Source of the DNA: an uncultured Clostridia bacterium
GTDB lineage: Bacteria; Bacillota; Clostridia; Christensenellales; UBA1242
Direction: 5' to 3'
Length of the DNA: 26,659 bases
Assembly: GCA_947626175.1 (NCBI GenBank)
Contig: CANQRE010000007.1
Span: 1-26,659, forward strand
Part shown: in pieces, positions 1 through 6,485 of the stretch
Layout: every line of letters begins with the position of its first letter
Position numbering within the stretch: the first letter of the stretch is position 1
Notes under the pieces: model-generated
Databases searched by the model: none
Seen by the model: only the letters and a program-made list of their open reading frames with translations
What the model was told of the DNA's origin: nothing
Translations under genes and position numbers: made by a program

Positions 1-63
1 AGGTGTGGCTTTACCAGCTGGGAGTTGCAATTTTACAACTGCTCCAATCTTTTTTACTGCCAT
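1..63 (-). CDS. rplK: 50S ribosomal protein L11, N-terminal fragment (cut by window edge)
   Basis: Only the first 21 codons are inside the window. They read MAVKKIGAVVKLQLPAGKAT, the characteristic L11 start, which enters the family's conserved proline-rich segment just where the window ends. L11 binds the GTPase-associated centre of 23S rRNA and contributes to factor binding and the stringent response. The ATG is preceded by a near-perfect AAGGAGG Shine-Dalgarno at a normal distance. It follows nusG in the usual order rpmG-secE-nusG-rplK, so rplA is expected next outside the window. The leader in front of it holds a hairpin that may be a ribosomal-protein binding site. Confidence 0.93.
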   Translation of the reverse strand, partial: MAVKKIGAVVKLQLPAGKATP

Positions 64-77
64 TTTTTCCTCCTTAT

Positions 78-118
78 GTGTGGTTGTTTAGAGCGATTGC
101 AGTCCCGCTCTCCCACAA
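78..118 (-). promoter_or_regulatory. Structured leader before rplK, candidate L1-type autoregulatory site
   Basis: Read on the minus strand, an outer stem TGTGG/CCACA (113-117 with 79-83) encloses an inner six-pair stem CGCTCT/AGAGCG (106-111 with 90-95). An asymmetric internal loop holds a single G (112) on the 5' side and AAACAA (84-89) on the 3' side. The outer stem ends only a few bases before the rplK Shine-Dalgarno. A GTGGGAG-containing two-stem element just before rplK is the kind of place where L1 represses the L11-L1 operon. The folding is visible; the protein partner is inference. Confidence 0.45.
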
Positions 119-146
119 TTTGTGAGCATTAAGCTCTGTATTAAAA

Positions 147-160
147 CAAGCTTTCGCTTG
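147..160 (-). terminator. Small hairpin after nusG, possible attenuator
   Basis: CAAGC and GCTTG form a five-pair stem closed by a GAAA tetraloop on the minus strand, followed by TTTTAATAC. It lies 12 bases past the nusG stop codon and before the rplK leader structure. The stem is short and the T-run is only four bases, so it would be a weak or partial terminator. Confidence 0.35.
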
Positions 161-171
161 CAAATACCTTT

Positions 172-810
172 TTAAACTTCGATTTTTCGCATTTGAGTGA
201 AATCAAGTTCAACTGGTGCTTCTCTGCCAAACATTTCAACAATAACTGTTGCAATGCCGCTGTCCGGCGAAACTGATTGAACAGTTCCAATTGTGCCTTC
301 AAGTGGGCCATCGATAACTTCAACCTTGTCGCCCGCTTGAAGTTTGATTTCAACCTTGATTTTTTCAAGTTTGTTTTTTCTTACTTCTTCATCTGTAAGG
401 GCAAGTGGCCTTCCGTTTGGCCCAACAAAACCAGTTATTCCCCTTGTTCTTGTCACGTTGTGCCAAAGGTCATCACCATATATCATCTTCACAAAAATGT
501 AACATGGCATGCTTTTTCGCTCAACAAGCTTCTTTTTGCCATTTTTTTCTTCAACAACGCTTTCCATTGGAATGATAATGTCAAAGATTCTGTTTTGAAG
601 ACCAAATTTTGTTACAACTGTTTCCAAATTGTCCTTTGCAACATTTTCATATCCCGAAAATGTGTGAAGCGCATACCATTTTGCTTCCTTGCTTTGATCA
701 GGAACTTGCTCCCCACCAACTGAATGCACACCAATTGTTCCTTGAACAGTGGCCGCGTCAGAATTTTGTGATGAAAGTTCGCTTTCAAGTTCTTCTTTGT
801 TTTCGCTCAT
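172..810 (-). CDS. nusG: Transcription termination/antitermination factor NusG
   Basis: The protein has 212 residues. NusG (Spt5 family) binds the RNA polymerase clamp and influences pausing, Rho or S10 coupling. Residues 1-40 are an acidic, low-complexity extension that many bacterial NusG proteins lack. The NGN domain follows, starting at KWYALHTFSGYE (residue 43) and running to about 145. A KOW domain is near 158-190, with GDKVEVIDGPLEGTIGTV. The ATG has an AAGGAG site at a good distance, and this site overlaps the secE stop region, so translation is probably coupled to secE. The order secE-nusG-rplK is conserved across bacteria and supports the call. The acidic tail is an extension by eye; no function is assigned to it. 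Confidence 0.96.
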   Translation of the reverse strand: MSENKEELESELSSQNSDAATVQGTIGVHSVGGEQVPDQSKEAKWYALHTFSGYENVAKDNLETVVTKFGLQNRIFDIIIPMESVVEEKNGKKKLVERKSMPCYIFVKMIYGDDLWHNVTRTRGITGFVGPNGRPLALTDEEVRKNKLEKIKVEIKLQAGDKVEVIDGPLEGTIGTVQSVSPDSGIATVIVEMFGREAPVELDFTQMRKIEV

Positions 811-820
811 ATTTCTCTCC

Positions 821-1186
821 TTATGTCAACAGGCCAAACAAATAGCCAAGTAGTGTGTCAAGTCCAAACAGAACAACTGCAAAAATCACAACAAAGGAAA
901 GCACAATTCCTGTCCTTTTGCAAACTTCGCCAAATCCTGGCCAAGTAACTTTTTTAAGTTCGCTGACCGTTTCTCGGGTTTTTCTGCGAATTTTTTTGCC
1001 TGCGGACTCTTTGTTTTTGTCCTTCTTTTTTGCGTTCTTTTGATTTTTTGCAGATTTGTCGTCCTTTGCTGCTTTTTTTTCTTTTGCAGGTTTTGAGACC
1101 TTTTCATCAGTAACAACGACAGTTTCGCTTGCCTTCTCGCCTTCAGAAATCAAAGTTTCTTGCTGCAAGTTTTTCTTCTTGGACAT
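821..1186 (-). CDS. secE: Preprotein translocase subunit SecE
   Basis: The protein has 121 residues. SecE is the essential clamp subunit of the SecYEG channel in the plasma membrane. The conserved SecE amphipathic segment VSELKKVTWPGFGEV is at about residues 74-88, followed by one hydrophobic transmembrane segment running from about 93 to 119. Before it is a 70-residue lysine, alanine and glutamate-rich hydrophilic extension, longer than in the minimal one-helix SecE of other Gram-positives (about 60-70 residues in total). The start has only a weak G-rich ribosome site (GGGGG). SecA, its motor partner, is encoded at 17181-19910 in the same window but in a different operon. Confidence 0.93.
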   Translation of the reverse strand: MSKKKNLQQETLISEGEKASETVVVTDEKVSKPAKEKKAAKDDKSAKNQKNAKKKDKNKESAGKKIRRKTRETVSELKKVTWPGFGEVCKRTGIVLSFVVIFAVVLFGLDTLLGYLFGLLT

Positions 1187-1201
1187 TTTTACCCCCGCTT
1201 G

Positions 1202-1363
1202 TTATTTTGTTTCTTTGTGAACAGTTCTTTTTCCACATCTTGGGCAGAATTTTTTGATTTCAATTCTTTCAGGATTTGCAGAACTGTTTTTGCTTGTTGC
1301 ATAGTTTCTCTCTTGGCACTCAGTGCAAGCAAGAGTGATATCTTTACGTTTTGGTGCTGCCAT
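1202..1363 (-). CDS. rpmG: 50S ribosomal protein L33 (zinc-binding form)
   Basis: A 53-residue protein starting MAAPKRKDITLACTECQ. The two cysteine pairs, CTEC near residue 13 and CPRC near residue 40, are both intact, so this is the zinc-dependent C+ form of L33. The ATG has a good AGGAG site. It is the first gene of the rpmG-secE-nusG-rplK operon, which is the standard order. Many Bacillota carry a second zinc-free L33 copy; none is in this window. Confidence 0.95.
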   Translation of the reverse strand: MAAPKRKDITLACTECQERNYATSKNSSANPERIEIKKFCPRCGKRTVHKETK

Positions 1364-1384
1364 GATTTTTTCTCCTAACAAAAA

Positions 1385-1412
1385 ACTAACACCCCGATTT
1401 GGAAGTGTTAGT
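1385..1412 (-). repeat. Eight-pair inverted repeat at the rpmG transcription start
   Basis: ACTAACAC (1385-1392) and GTGTTAGT (1405-1412) can pair around a 12-base loop. On the minus strand the 3' arm is followed by six T residues, as in a terminator. The predicted transcription start (about 1408) lies within one arm. It could terminate upstream transcripts, act as an operator, or, if the start is slightly upstream, be a leader hairpin. Confidence 0.5.
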
Positions 1413-1414
1413 GT

Positions 1415-1444
1415 ATTTTAACATAATAATTGTTTGTTTGTCAA
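1415..1444 (-). promoter_or_regulatory. Sigma-A type promoter of the rpmG-secE-nusG-rplK operon
   Basis: On the minus strand, a perfect -35 TTGACA (1439-1444) is followed after 18 bases by -10 TAAAAT (1415-1420), with an extended TG one base upstream of the -10. The expected start of transcription is near 1408, giving a leader of about 45 bases before rpmG. The -35 begins only a few bases after the stop codon of the HicB-like gene. Confidence 0.75.
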
Positions 1445-1449
1445 GAGAA

Positions 1450-1743
1450 TTATCTTGTTTTTCCTGTTTTTTTGAATTCTTTGACGTCTTTTGGCGAAAT
1501 GATTGCATCAATAAAAAATGTTTTTTGTCCTTTTTCACATTTCACATCTTCAATTTTTGATGGAAAATCAAAATCCAAATTGTTTGCAAGCACATAAAGG
1601 AAATACACTCTCAAAAGGTCTTTCGCAAACAAAAAAGCTTCACTGTAGTTCACCCCAGAAGTTGAAATGTCCAAATCTGGGAAATAAACTTTGACTTCAT
1701 CTTCGTCATTATAAAAGATTGCTGGGTAAATGAATTGTTGCAT
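1450..1743 (-). CDS. Solo HicB-like domain protein
   Basis: The protein has 97 residues. The N-terminal half (YPAIFYNDEDEVKVYFPDLD followed by a helix starting near SEAFLFAKDLL) matches the beta-strand, PDL turn and helix pattern of the HicB-like antitoxin fold. The C-terminal half is a beta-rich tail without an obvious DNA-binding helix. HicB proteins normally neutralise a HicA RNase encoded beside them, but there is no HicA-like small ORF on either side. It may be a stand-alone HicB-fold protein with another role. Start: ATG with GGAG at normal spacing. The family call rests on pattern recognition only. Confidence 0.6.
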   Translation of the reverse strand: MQQFIYPAIFYNDEDEVKVYFPDLDISTSGVNYSEAFLFAKDLLRVYFLYVLANNLDFDFPSKIEDVKCEKGQKTFFIDAIISPKDVKEFKKTGKTR

Positions 1744-1804
1744 TTTTTTCTCCGTTCATTTTATAATATCACAAAGAAAGGTGTTTTAGCAAACAAAATT
1801 GCAC

Positions 1805-1831
1805 AAAAAAACGAGCCAAATGCTCGTTTTT
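1805..1831 (-). terminator. Intrinsic terminator after the 46-residue ORF (bidirectional)
   Basis: AACGAGC and GCTCGTT pair around a five-base CAAAT loop (1817-1821), with A-runs on the left and T-runs on the right, so it can work in both directions. On the minus strand it lies eight bases beyond the stop codon of the 46-residue ORF and would separate it from the HicB-like gene. Confidence 0.8.
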
Positions 1832-1838
1832 GTCAAAT

Positions 1839-1979
1839 TTATACTTGAAGCCCCACGTCTTCAACCTTTTTGTGAACGTGATCTTCAATGTTTGCATCCT
1901 TTGTTTTTGTAAGTTCAACCGAATCAGGCGCAAGCACTTCGCTAACTCCAGGAACTCTTGTATATATTTCGTATGGCAT
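1839..1979 (-). CDS. Hypothetical small protein, 46 residues
   Basis: A short ORF that I do not recognise. It starts MPYEIYTRVPGVSEVLAPD and ends in a charged, valine-containing tail (KKVEDVGLQV). Its reality is supported by its surroundings: a strong sigma-A promoter (2005-2033), an exact AGGAGG eight bases before the ATG at 1979, and an intrinsic terminator directly after the stop. An in-frame ATG at 1985 would add two residues but would sit only two bases from the AGGAGG, so 1979 is preferred. There is no signal peptide and no membrane segment. It is monocistronic. Confidence 0.7.
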   Translation of the reverse strand: MPYEIYTRVPGVSEVLAPDSVELTKTKDANIEDHVHKKVEDVGLQV

Positions 1980-2004
1980 AAGCATGTCCTCCTTTGATAG
2001 CCCT

Positions 2005-2033
2005 ATCATATCACAAACTTTTGAAAATGTAAA
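2005..2033 (-). promoter_or_regulatory. Sigma-A type promoter of the 46-residue ORF
   Basis: The minus strand shows TTTACA (2028-2033), 17 bases, then TATGAT (2005-2010). Transcription would start near 1998, giving a leader of about 19 bases. An AT-rich stretch with several T/A tracts lies upstream (2034-2070) and could act as an UP element. A GATAGCCCTATC inverted repeat (1996-2007) overlaps the -10 and start site and could be an operator. Confidence 0.7.
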
Positions 2034-2132
2034 TACTTTTTTAAAAAATTTTTTAAATATTTTTTTGCCTTTATTTTTAAGGTGTGTAGGTGATTCAAAA
2101 ATTTGAAAACTTGTCTAAAATCTGCTTTTGGA

Positions 2133-2726
2133 TCAAATTTCTCTTCGCCCTTCCATGGCTTTTGACAAAGTCACTTCGTCCGCATATTCAAGATCGCTGC
2201 CCATTGCAATGCCTTGTGCAAGGCGTGTGACTTTGATTCCCATTGGCTTTAAGAGTTTGGCAATATACATTGCAGTTGCATCGCCTTCAACATCGGGATC
2301 GGTTGCCATGATCACTTCTTCAGTGCCAAGCTCCTGTATTCTTTGCAAAAGGCCTTTTATGTTTATGTCATTTGGCCCTTTGCCTTCAAGCGGGCTCAAC
2401 AAGCCAAACAAAACATGATAAACTCCGTCATATGATTTGATTTTTTCCATAGACAAAATGTCCTTTGGCTCTTTGACCACACAAATCACTTTCCCAGATC
2501 TTGTTTGACAAATGTCACAAACAGGCTTATCCGTGTAGTTCCCACACTTGGAGCAAAGCCCAATTTTTTCCTTGACCTGTTTTATTGCATCAGAAAAATT
2601 TTCCGCCCTTTCTTTGCTGCCTTCAATGATAGAATAAGCATAGCGCTGTGCGGTTTTATAGCCCACACCTGGAAGAGAGCGAAAATATTCAATAAGTCTG
2701 TCAATAGGTTCATCAAACTTTGCCAT
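2133..2726 (-). CDS. recR: Recombination mediator protein RecR
   Basis: The protein has 197 residues, the usual RecR length. RecR works with RecO (and RecF) to load RecA on SSB-coated single-stranded DNA. Visible in order: an N-terminal helix-hairpin-helix region with LPGVGYKTAQRYAY (residues 18-31); a four-cysteine zinc finger (C58, C61, C70, C73); and a Toprim domain with ATDPDVEGDATAMYI (141-155). An upstream in-frame start at 2768 would add 14 residues reading into ybaB; MAKFDEPIDRL is the normal RecR start, has a GGGGAT site and begins one base after the ybaB stop, so 2726 is chosen. Last gene of the pgk-tpiA-dnaX-ybaB-recR series. No clear intrinsic terminator is seen after it. Confidence 0.96.
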   Translation of the reverse strand: MAKFDEPIDRLIEYFRSLPGVGYKTAQRYAYSIIEGSKERAENFSDAIKQVKEKIGLCSKCGNYTDKPVCDICQTRSGKVICVVKEPKDILSMEKIKSYDGVYHVLFGLLSPLEGKGPNDINIKGLLQRIQELGTEEVIMATDPDVEGDATAMYIAKLLKPMGIKVTRLAQGIAMGSDLEYADEVTLSKAMEGRREI

Positions 2727-2727
2727 T

Positions 2728-3048
2728 TCACATCCCCGGAATTTGTGGAATTGTTTCCTTTTCGGCAATATCGATTTTTGCCAATATGTCGTTTATCGCG
2801 GATGACACAAGGTCTTCCAGCATTTCAACATCTTCCGGATCAATCACTTCAGGTTTGATTTTAAGCGATTTCAAAGTTCTGTTGCCAAGCATTTTGATTT
2901 CAACCGCTCCGCCGCCAACTGAACTTGTAAATTCACGGGCATCAAGCTCAGCCCGTGCCCTTTGCATGTCTTGTTGCATTTTTTGTGCTTGGCGCATAAG
3001 CTGTTGCATATTTCCTCCGCCAAAGCCACCAAATCCACCGTATCCCAT
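2728..3048 (-). CDS. ybaB: YbaB/EbfC family nucleoid-associated protein
   Basis: The protein has 106 residues. It begins with a glycine-rich stretch (MGYGGFGGFGGGN), followed by the typical YbaB helix MQQLMRQAQKMQQDMQRARA and the beta core with GGGAVEIKMLGN and LKIKPEVIDPEDVEMLEDL. YbaB/EbfC proteins form dimers that bind DNA and are almost always encoded between dnaX and recR, as here. The stop codon is one base from the recR start, so the two are probably translationally coupled. An AAGGA site lies nine bases before the ATG. Confidence 0.95.
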   Translation of the reverse strand: MGYGGFGGFGGGNMQQLMRQAQKMQQDMQRARAELDAREFTSSVGGGAVEIKMLGNRTLKSLKIKPEVIDPEDVEMLEDLVSSAINDILAKIDIAEKETIPQIPGM

Positions 3049-3062
3049 ATCTATTATTCCTT

Positions 3063-3401
3063 TTATTCACCTTTTTTAAATTTGTTTCCAAAAATTTTGG
3101 TTAGTTTGATTTCATCCTGATCAAATTTGCCCACTTGCTTTGCTTTTTCTTTCACCACAACCCTAAGCTCTTTTCCCTGCCAGCTCAAGGCTTTTTCAAT
3201 TTCACGTTTTCCATCTGTTAAAAGCGTGAACGTGGTTGTGTCAGGCGTTTCAATCACCAAGCTGTCGCCTTCGATTTTGACATCTGTAAGCGCCCCACAT
3301 GCAATGTGCAAAGCAATGTGCCTGTTTTCTTTGAGATAAAGCACAACTTTTCCCCAAATGTCCTTTTCATTGCCGCTTGTTTGATTAGGCATTGTCAGTT
3401 T
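3063..3401 (-). CDS. dnaX: DnaX C-terminal segment read in the -1 frame (tau-like extension)
   Basis: This is the continuation of dnaX in the -1 frame, not a separate gene. It contributes 112 residues after the A9 slip site. The portion DIWGKVVLYLKENRH, with a beta core ending near GKELRVVVKEKAK, resembles the C-terminal domain of Bacillota DNA polymerase III tau subunits. The joined product would be about 481 residues (369 zero-frame plus 112). The only ATG near its start (3389) has no ribosome site, which argues against independent translation. If the shift is a sequencing or assembly error in the homopolymer, the true gene is simply one continuous dnaX. Confidence 0.75.
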   Translation of the reverse strand, partial: KLTMPNQTSGNEKDIWGKVVLYLKENRHIALHIACGALTDVKIEGDSLVIETPDTTTFTLLTDGKREIEKALSWQGKELRVVVKEKAKQVGKFDQDEIKLTKIFGNKFKKGE

Positions 3402-3407
3402 TTTTTT
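3395..3407 (-). promoter_or_regulatory. dnaX A9 slip site followed directly by TGA
   Basis: The minus strand reads GTA AAA AAA AAC TGA in frame: nine consecutive A residues (3399-3407) then C and the stop. An A AAA AAA heptamer allows tandem -1 slippage onto the frame of the C-terminal segment. Only a poor four-pair stem (TGCC/GGCA, about 15 bases downstream) is seen as a stimulator, so transcriptional slippage on A9, as in Thermus thermophilus dnaX, is an alternative. Confidence 0.65.
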
Positions 3408-4507
3408 ACGTTTTCGCCGCTGACGCAATTTATTGCGATGCTTTCAATGAGCAGTCGCAATGAAAGGGCGTATCTTAGCTCTGTTTCACTTGACGCAAAA
3501 TTTTGCATGAAAGTGATAAGTTGTTTGTCGGTTGCTTGCTCCGATTGAGCAATGTATTTTTTTAACACATCTTCCGGAAAGTTTAAGATTGCATTTGGAT
3601 TTTCACAAGTTTTGCAAATCAGCAAATTGCGAGCATGCTCTGCACAATCCTTTGCAAAAATTGCCAAATTTTTTCCTGATTCATCAATTTGATTCACAAG
3701 CTCAAACACTCCGCCCAAATCCTTGTCAATGATTTTTCCAAAGAAATCAATCAATAGATCATGGTTAGTTGTTCCAAGCACTTTGAGCACGTCATTTTTT
3801 GTTATCTTTCCGTTTGCATAGGCGTTTATGCTGTCGGCAATTGAAAGGGTGTCTCTCACGCTGCCTTCGCCGCTTGCTGCAATAAGTTTGATTGCTTCGC
3901 TTTCAGCTTCAATTCCTTCCTTTTCAAATATGCTTGAAAGAATTTTGCTTAAATTTTCAATTGAAACAAGCCTAAAATCAAATCGTGAGCATCTTGACAA
4001 AATTGTGGCTGGAAGCTTGTGAACTTCGGTCGTTGCCAAAATGAAAATAACATATTGAGGCGGCTCTTCCAAAGTTTTTAACAAAGCATTGAACGCACTG
4101 TCCGAAAGCATGTGCACTTCGTCAATGATGTAAACTTTGTATTTTGCCCCAACAGGAGCAAATTTCACTTTTTCCCTTAGCTCACGAATGTCGTCCACCC
4201 TGTTGTTTGAAGCGGCATCAATTTCAACAATATTTATGTCGTTTTCTTGTTTAAGTCGTTTGCAAGTGTCGCATTCTCCACAAGGAGAGCCGTTGGAGCT
4301 ATGTTCACAATTCACAGCCTTTGCAAATATTTTTGCAACGCTTGTTTTGCCTGTTCCACGTGAGCCAGTAAAAAGATATGCGTGCGAAATCTTGCCTGAC
4401 AAGATTTGATTTGCCAAGGTTTTTGTGATATGTTCCTGCCCAACAACTTCATCGAAAGTTTGTGGACGATATTTTCTATATAATGCTAAATGCGAATTCA
4501 CAGCCAT
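3395..4507 (-). CDS. dnaX: DNA polymerase III clamp-loader subunit DnaX, short (gamma-like) product
   Basis: The zero-frame product has 370 residues. It is the AAA+ motor of the clamp loader that places the beta clamp on primed DNA. Visible: the conserved start LYRKYRPQTFDEVVGQEH; Walker A GSRGTGKT (48-55); a zinc module with C67, C76, C79 and C82; the Walker B box DEVH (129-132); and the SRC arginine-finger motif (171-173). Domain III follows and the frame ends in VKKN and TGA right after a run of nine A residues. A -1 shift there gives the longer form. Upstream is tpiA (gap 36 bases); downstream are ybaB and recR, the usual replication-repair cluster. Confidence 0.95.
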   Translation of the reverse strand: MAVNSHLALYRKYRPQTFDEVVGQEHITKTLANQILSGKISHAYLFTGSRGTGKTSVAKIFAKAVNCEHSSNGSPCGECDTCKRLKQENDINIVEIDAASNNRVDDIRELREKVKFAPVGAKYKVYIIDEVHMLSDSAFNALLKTLEEPPQYVIFILATTEVHKLPATILSRCSRFDFRLVSIENLSKILSSIFEKEGIEAESEAIKLIAASGEGSVRDTLSIADSINAYANGKITKNDVLKVLGTTNHDLLIDFFGKIIDKDLGGVFELVNQIDESGKNLAIFAKDCAEHARNLLICKTCENPNAILNFPEDVLKKYIAQSEQATDKQLITFMQNFASSETELRYALSLRLLIESIAINCVSGENVKKN

Positions 4508-4542
4508 ATTATATCTTTTTTCCTTTTCTTTGTCCAGTTAAA

Positions 4543-5292
4543 TCACCTAACAGAATTTGCAATATTTAAAAATGAGTCAACTTTAAGCGAAACTCCGCCA
4601 AAAAGTCCGCCGTCAATTCCGTTTGAACCAAGCAATGCTTGATAATTTTTTTCATTCAAGCTTCCGCCATACAAAAGTTGTATGTCGCGGCTTGCTTTTT
4701 CAGAAAAGTTTTCATAAATCACTTTTCTTATTATTTTTGCCACCATTTCAACATCTTTCACCGAAGCATTGTTTCCTGTTCCAATTGCCCATATTGGCTC
4801 ATAGGCAATTATCACACTTTCAAGTTCGTTTTCATACAGGCCTTTCAAATCTTCTTCAAGCTGTTTGCGAATGATTTCGCTTGTTTTGCCCGAATTTTTG
4901 TCAATGGCACTTTCGCCAACGCACAAAATGCACTTAAGCCCGTTTTTGAGAGATGTTTTGATTTTTTTGTTTATCAGTTTGTCAGATTCCTTAAATTTGT
5001 TTCTTCTTTCGCTGTGGCCAATTATCACATATTCCGCTCCAACGCTTTTGAGCATGTTTGCACTGATTTCGCCGGTGTAAGCTCCGGCTTCCTCTTCGTT
5101 AACATTTTGAGCGCCAAGTTTTATTGGAGTTCCTTGCAAAAAATAATTTGCAAGTGAAAGCGAAACAAATGGCGGGCAAAAAATAACATTCGCCCTTTCA
5201 CCTTTGAAATTTGCAACAAACTTTGTGAAATATTGTTTTGCTTCATTCAAATTTTGATTCATCTTAAAATTTGCAACAATCAATTTTTTCAT
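4543..5292 (-). CDS. tpiA: Triosephosphate isomerase
   Basis: The protein has 249 residues, the usual length for this TIM-barrel enzyme. It interconverts dihydroxyacetone phosphate and glyceraldehyde 3-phosphate in glycolysis and gluconeogenesis. Catalytic residues are all visible: Asn8 and Lys10 in NFKMN, the electrophilic His93 in GHSERR, and the catalytic base Glu165 in AYEPIWAIGTG, followed by the loop-6 region and the phosphate-binding GGS near the C-terminus. Its ATG overlaps the pgk stop codon (ATGA, 5289-5292), so it is translationally coupled to pgk. dnaX begins 36 bases after its stop. Confidence 0.97.
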   Translation of the reverse strand: MKKLIVANFKMNQNLNEAKQYFTKFVANFKGERANVIFCPPFVSLSLANYFLQGTPIKLGAQNVNEEEAGAYTGEISANMLKSVGAEYVIIGHSERRNKFKESDKLINKKIKTSLKNGLKCILCVGESAIDKNSGKTSEIIRKQLEEDLKGLYENELESVIIAYEPIWAIGTGNNASVKDVEMVAKIIRKVIYENFSEKASRDIQLLYGGSLNEKNYQALLGSNGIDGGLFGGVSLKVDSFLNIANSVR

Positions 5293-6470
5293 ATCACCTT
5301 CTCCTGAATAATATCAATTCCTGGAAGCGATGCCCCTTCAAGAAGTTTCAGTGTCACGCCTCCGCCTGTTGAAATGTGATTGATAAGTTTTTCACATTTT
5401 GCTTGTTTGACCGCACTTATGCTGTCGCCGCCGCCAATAATTGAATAAGCAGATGTTTTTGCAATGCACTTTGCAATTTTAAATGTTCCTTTTTGAAATT
5501 TTGGGTCTTCATATTTTCCAAGTGGACCATTCCAAATGATTTGATTTGCTTTTTCAAGTTCGTTTTCAAAAAGCCTGATTGTTTTTGGGCCAATGTCTGC
5601 CCCAATCATGTCGTCTTCAAGATCGTCTGTAACAAAAGCTCTTTCGTTTTTGTCGCCATCGCGATAAGCAACGTGATCAACTGGAAGCACAATTTTTTTG
5701 CCCATCTGCTGCGCTTTTTCAAGCACTTGGGCTGCAATTTTCACGCTTTCAACTTCCACCAAGCTTTTGCCGATAGACACACCTTGCGCCATCAAAAAGG
5801 CATACGCCATTGCTCCGCCAATAAGCACAACGTCTGCTGGCGACAAAATGTTGAGAAGAGCTCCAATTTTGTCGCTAACTTTTCCGCCACCAAACACTGC
5901 AACAAAAGGCTTTTTCGGGGTTTTTATGGCATTTTCAATTATCGTTACTTCGTTTTCAATCAAAAATCCAATTGCGTTTGGAAGCAAACGTGCAACGCCA
6001 TAAGTTGAAGCGTGTTTTCTGTGAACAACGCCAAAGGCATCGTCAACATAAATATCCGCAAGGCTTGCAAGCTCCTTTGCAAATTTTGGATCGTTTGCGG
6101 TTTCTTCTTTGAAAAATCTTATGTTTTCCAAAAGCAAAATTGATCCATTTGACATGCTTGCAACTTGCTGTTGCACTTCTGGCCCAATTGTTTTGTGGGC
6201 AAATTGCACCTTGCCTGGAAAGTATTTCATAAGCATAAGAGCAACTGGCCAAAGTGAAAGTCTGAAGTCAAAGCCGTTTGGCCTGCCAAGATGGGAGCAG
6301 ATGATAACTTTTGCTCCGCGTTCAACCAAATATCTTATGGTTGGAAGTTCATTTACAAGCCTTGTTGCGTCAGTTATTTTGCCAACGTTGTTCATTGGCA
6401 AATTAAAATCAGTGCGCAAAAAAACTCGTTTGCCTTCCAAGTTTACAAGATCACGAATACTTCTTTTCAT
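5289..6470 (-). CDS. pgk: Phosphoglycerate kinase
   Basis: The protein has 393 residues, full length for the family. It transfers phosphate from 1,3-bisphosphoglycerate to ADP in glycolysis. Visible: RTDFNLP with D21 and N23 (substrate binding), SHLGRP (59-64), LLENIRFFKEE, the GGGKVSDKIG nucleotide/hinge region, and the C-terminal GGGDS and STGGG motifs that bind ATP phosphates. The ATG is preceded by GGAGG. It overlaps tpiA by four bases, as in many Gram-positive gap-pgk-tpiA clusters, but no gapA is seen upstream; its place is taken by a dihydrouridine synthase gene. Confidence 0.97.
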   Translation of the reverse strand: MKRSIRDLVNLEGKRVFLRTDFNLPMNNVGKITDATRLVNELPTIRYLVERGAKVIICSHLGRPNGFDFRLSLWPVALMLMKYFPGKVQFAHKTIGPEVQQQVASMSNGSILLLENIRFFKEETANDPKFAKELASLADIYVDDAFGVVHRKHASTYGVARLLPNAIGFLIENEVTIIENAIKTPKKPFVAVFGGGKVSDKIGALLNILSPADVVLIGGAMAYAFLMAQGVSIGKSLVEVESVKIAAQVLEKAQQMGKKIVLPVDHVAYRDGDKNERAFVTDDLEDDMIGADIGPKTIRLFENELEKANQIIWNGPLGKYEDPKFQKGTFKIAKCIAKTSAYSIIGGGDSISAVKQAKCEKLINHISTGGGVTLKLLEGASLPGIDIIQEKVI

Positions 6471-6485
6471 GTTTCCTCCATTTTC

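Noticed and set aside
277..723. 148-codon ORF antisense to nusG
   Set aside because: Same reasoning: it lies entirely within nusG and has no ribosome site.
2013..2132. Terminator for recR
   Set aside because: Small inverted repeats (such as TTCAAA/TTTGAA at 2094-2107) are present, but none is followed by a T-run on the minus strand.
2727..2768. Longer RecR start within ybaB (14 extra residues)
   Set aside because: The extra residues do not belong to the RecR family and the start at 2726 gives the normal length and operon spacing.
3063..3428. The dnaX C-terminal frame as an independent gene
   Set aside because: It has no Shine-Dalgarno at its first possible starts, begins in the middle of the A9 slip region, and its content is a DnaX C-terminal domain.
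4508..4535. TGGACA, 17 bases, TATAAT immediately before the dnaX ATG
   Set aside because: The -10 touches the start codon, so transcription would begin inside the coding sequence and remove the ATG; no suitable downstream start exists. Probably chance in AT-rich DNA.
4639..5157. 172-codon ORF antisense to tpiA
   Set aside because: Shadow of a well-supported gene; Phe-rich composition reflects Lys/Glu codons on the other strand, and there is no start signal.
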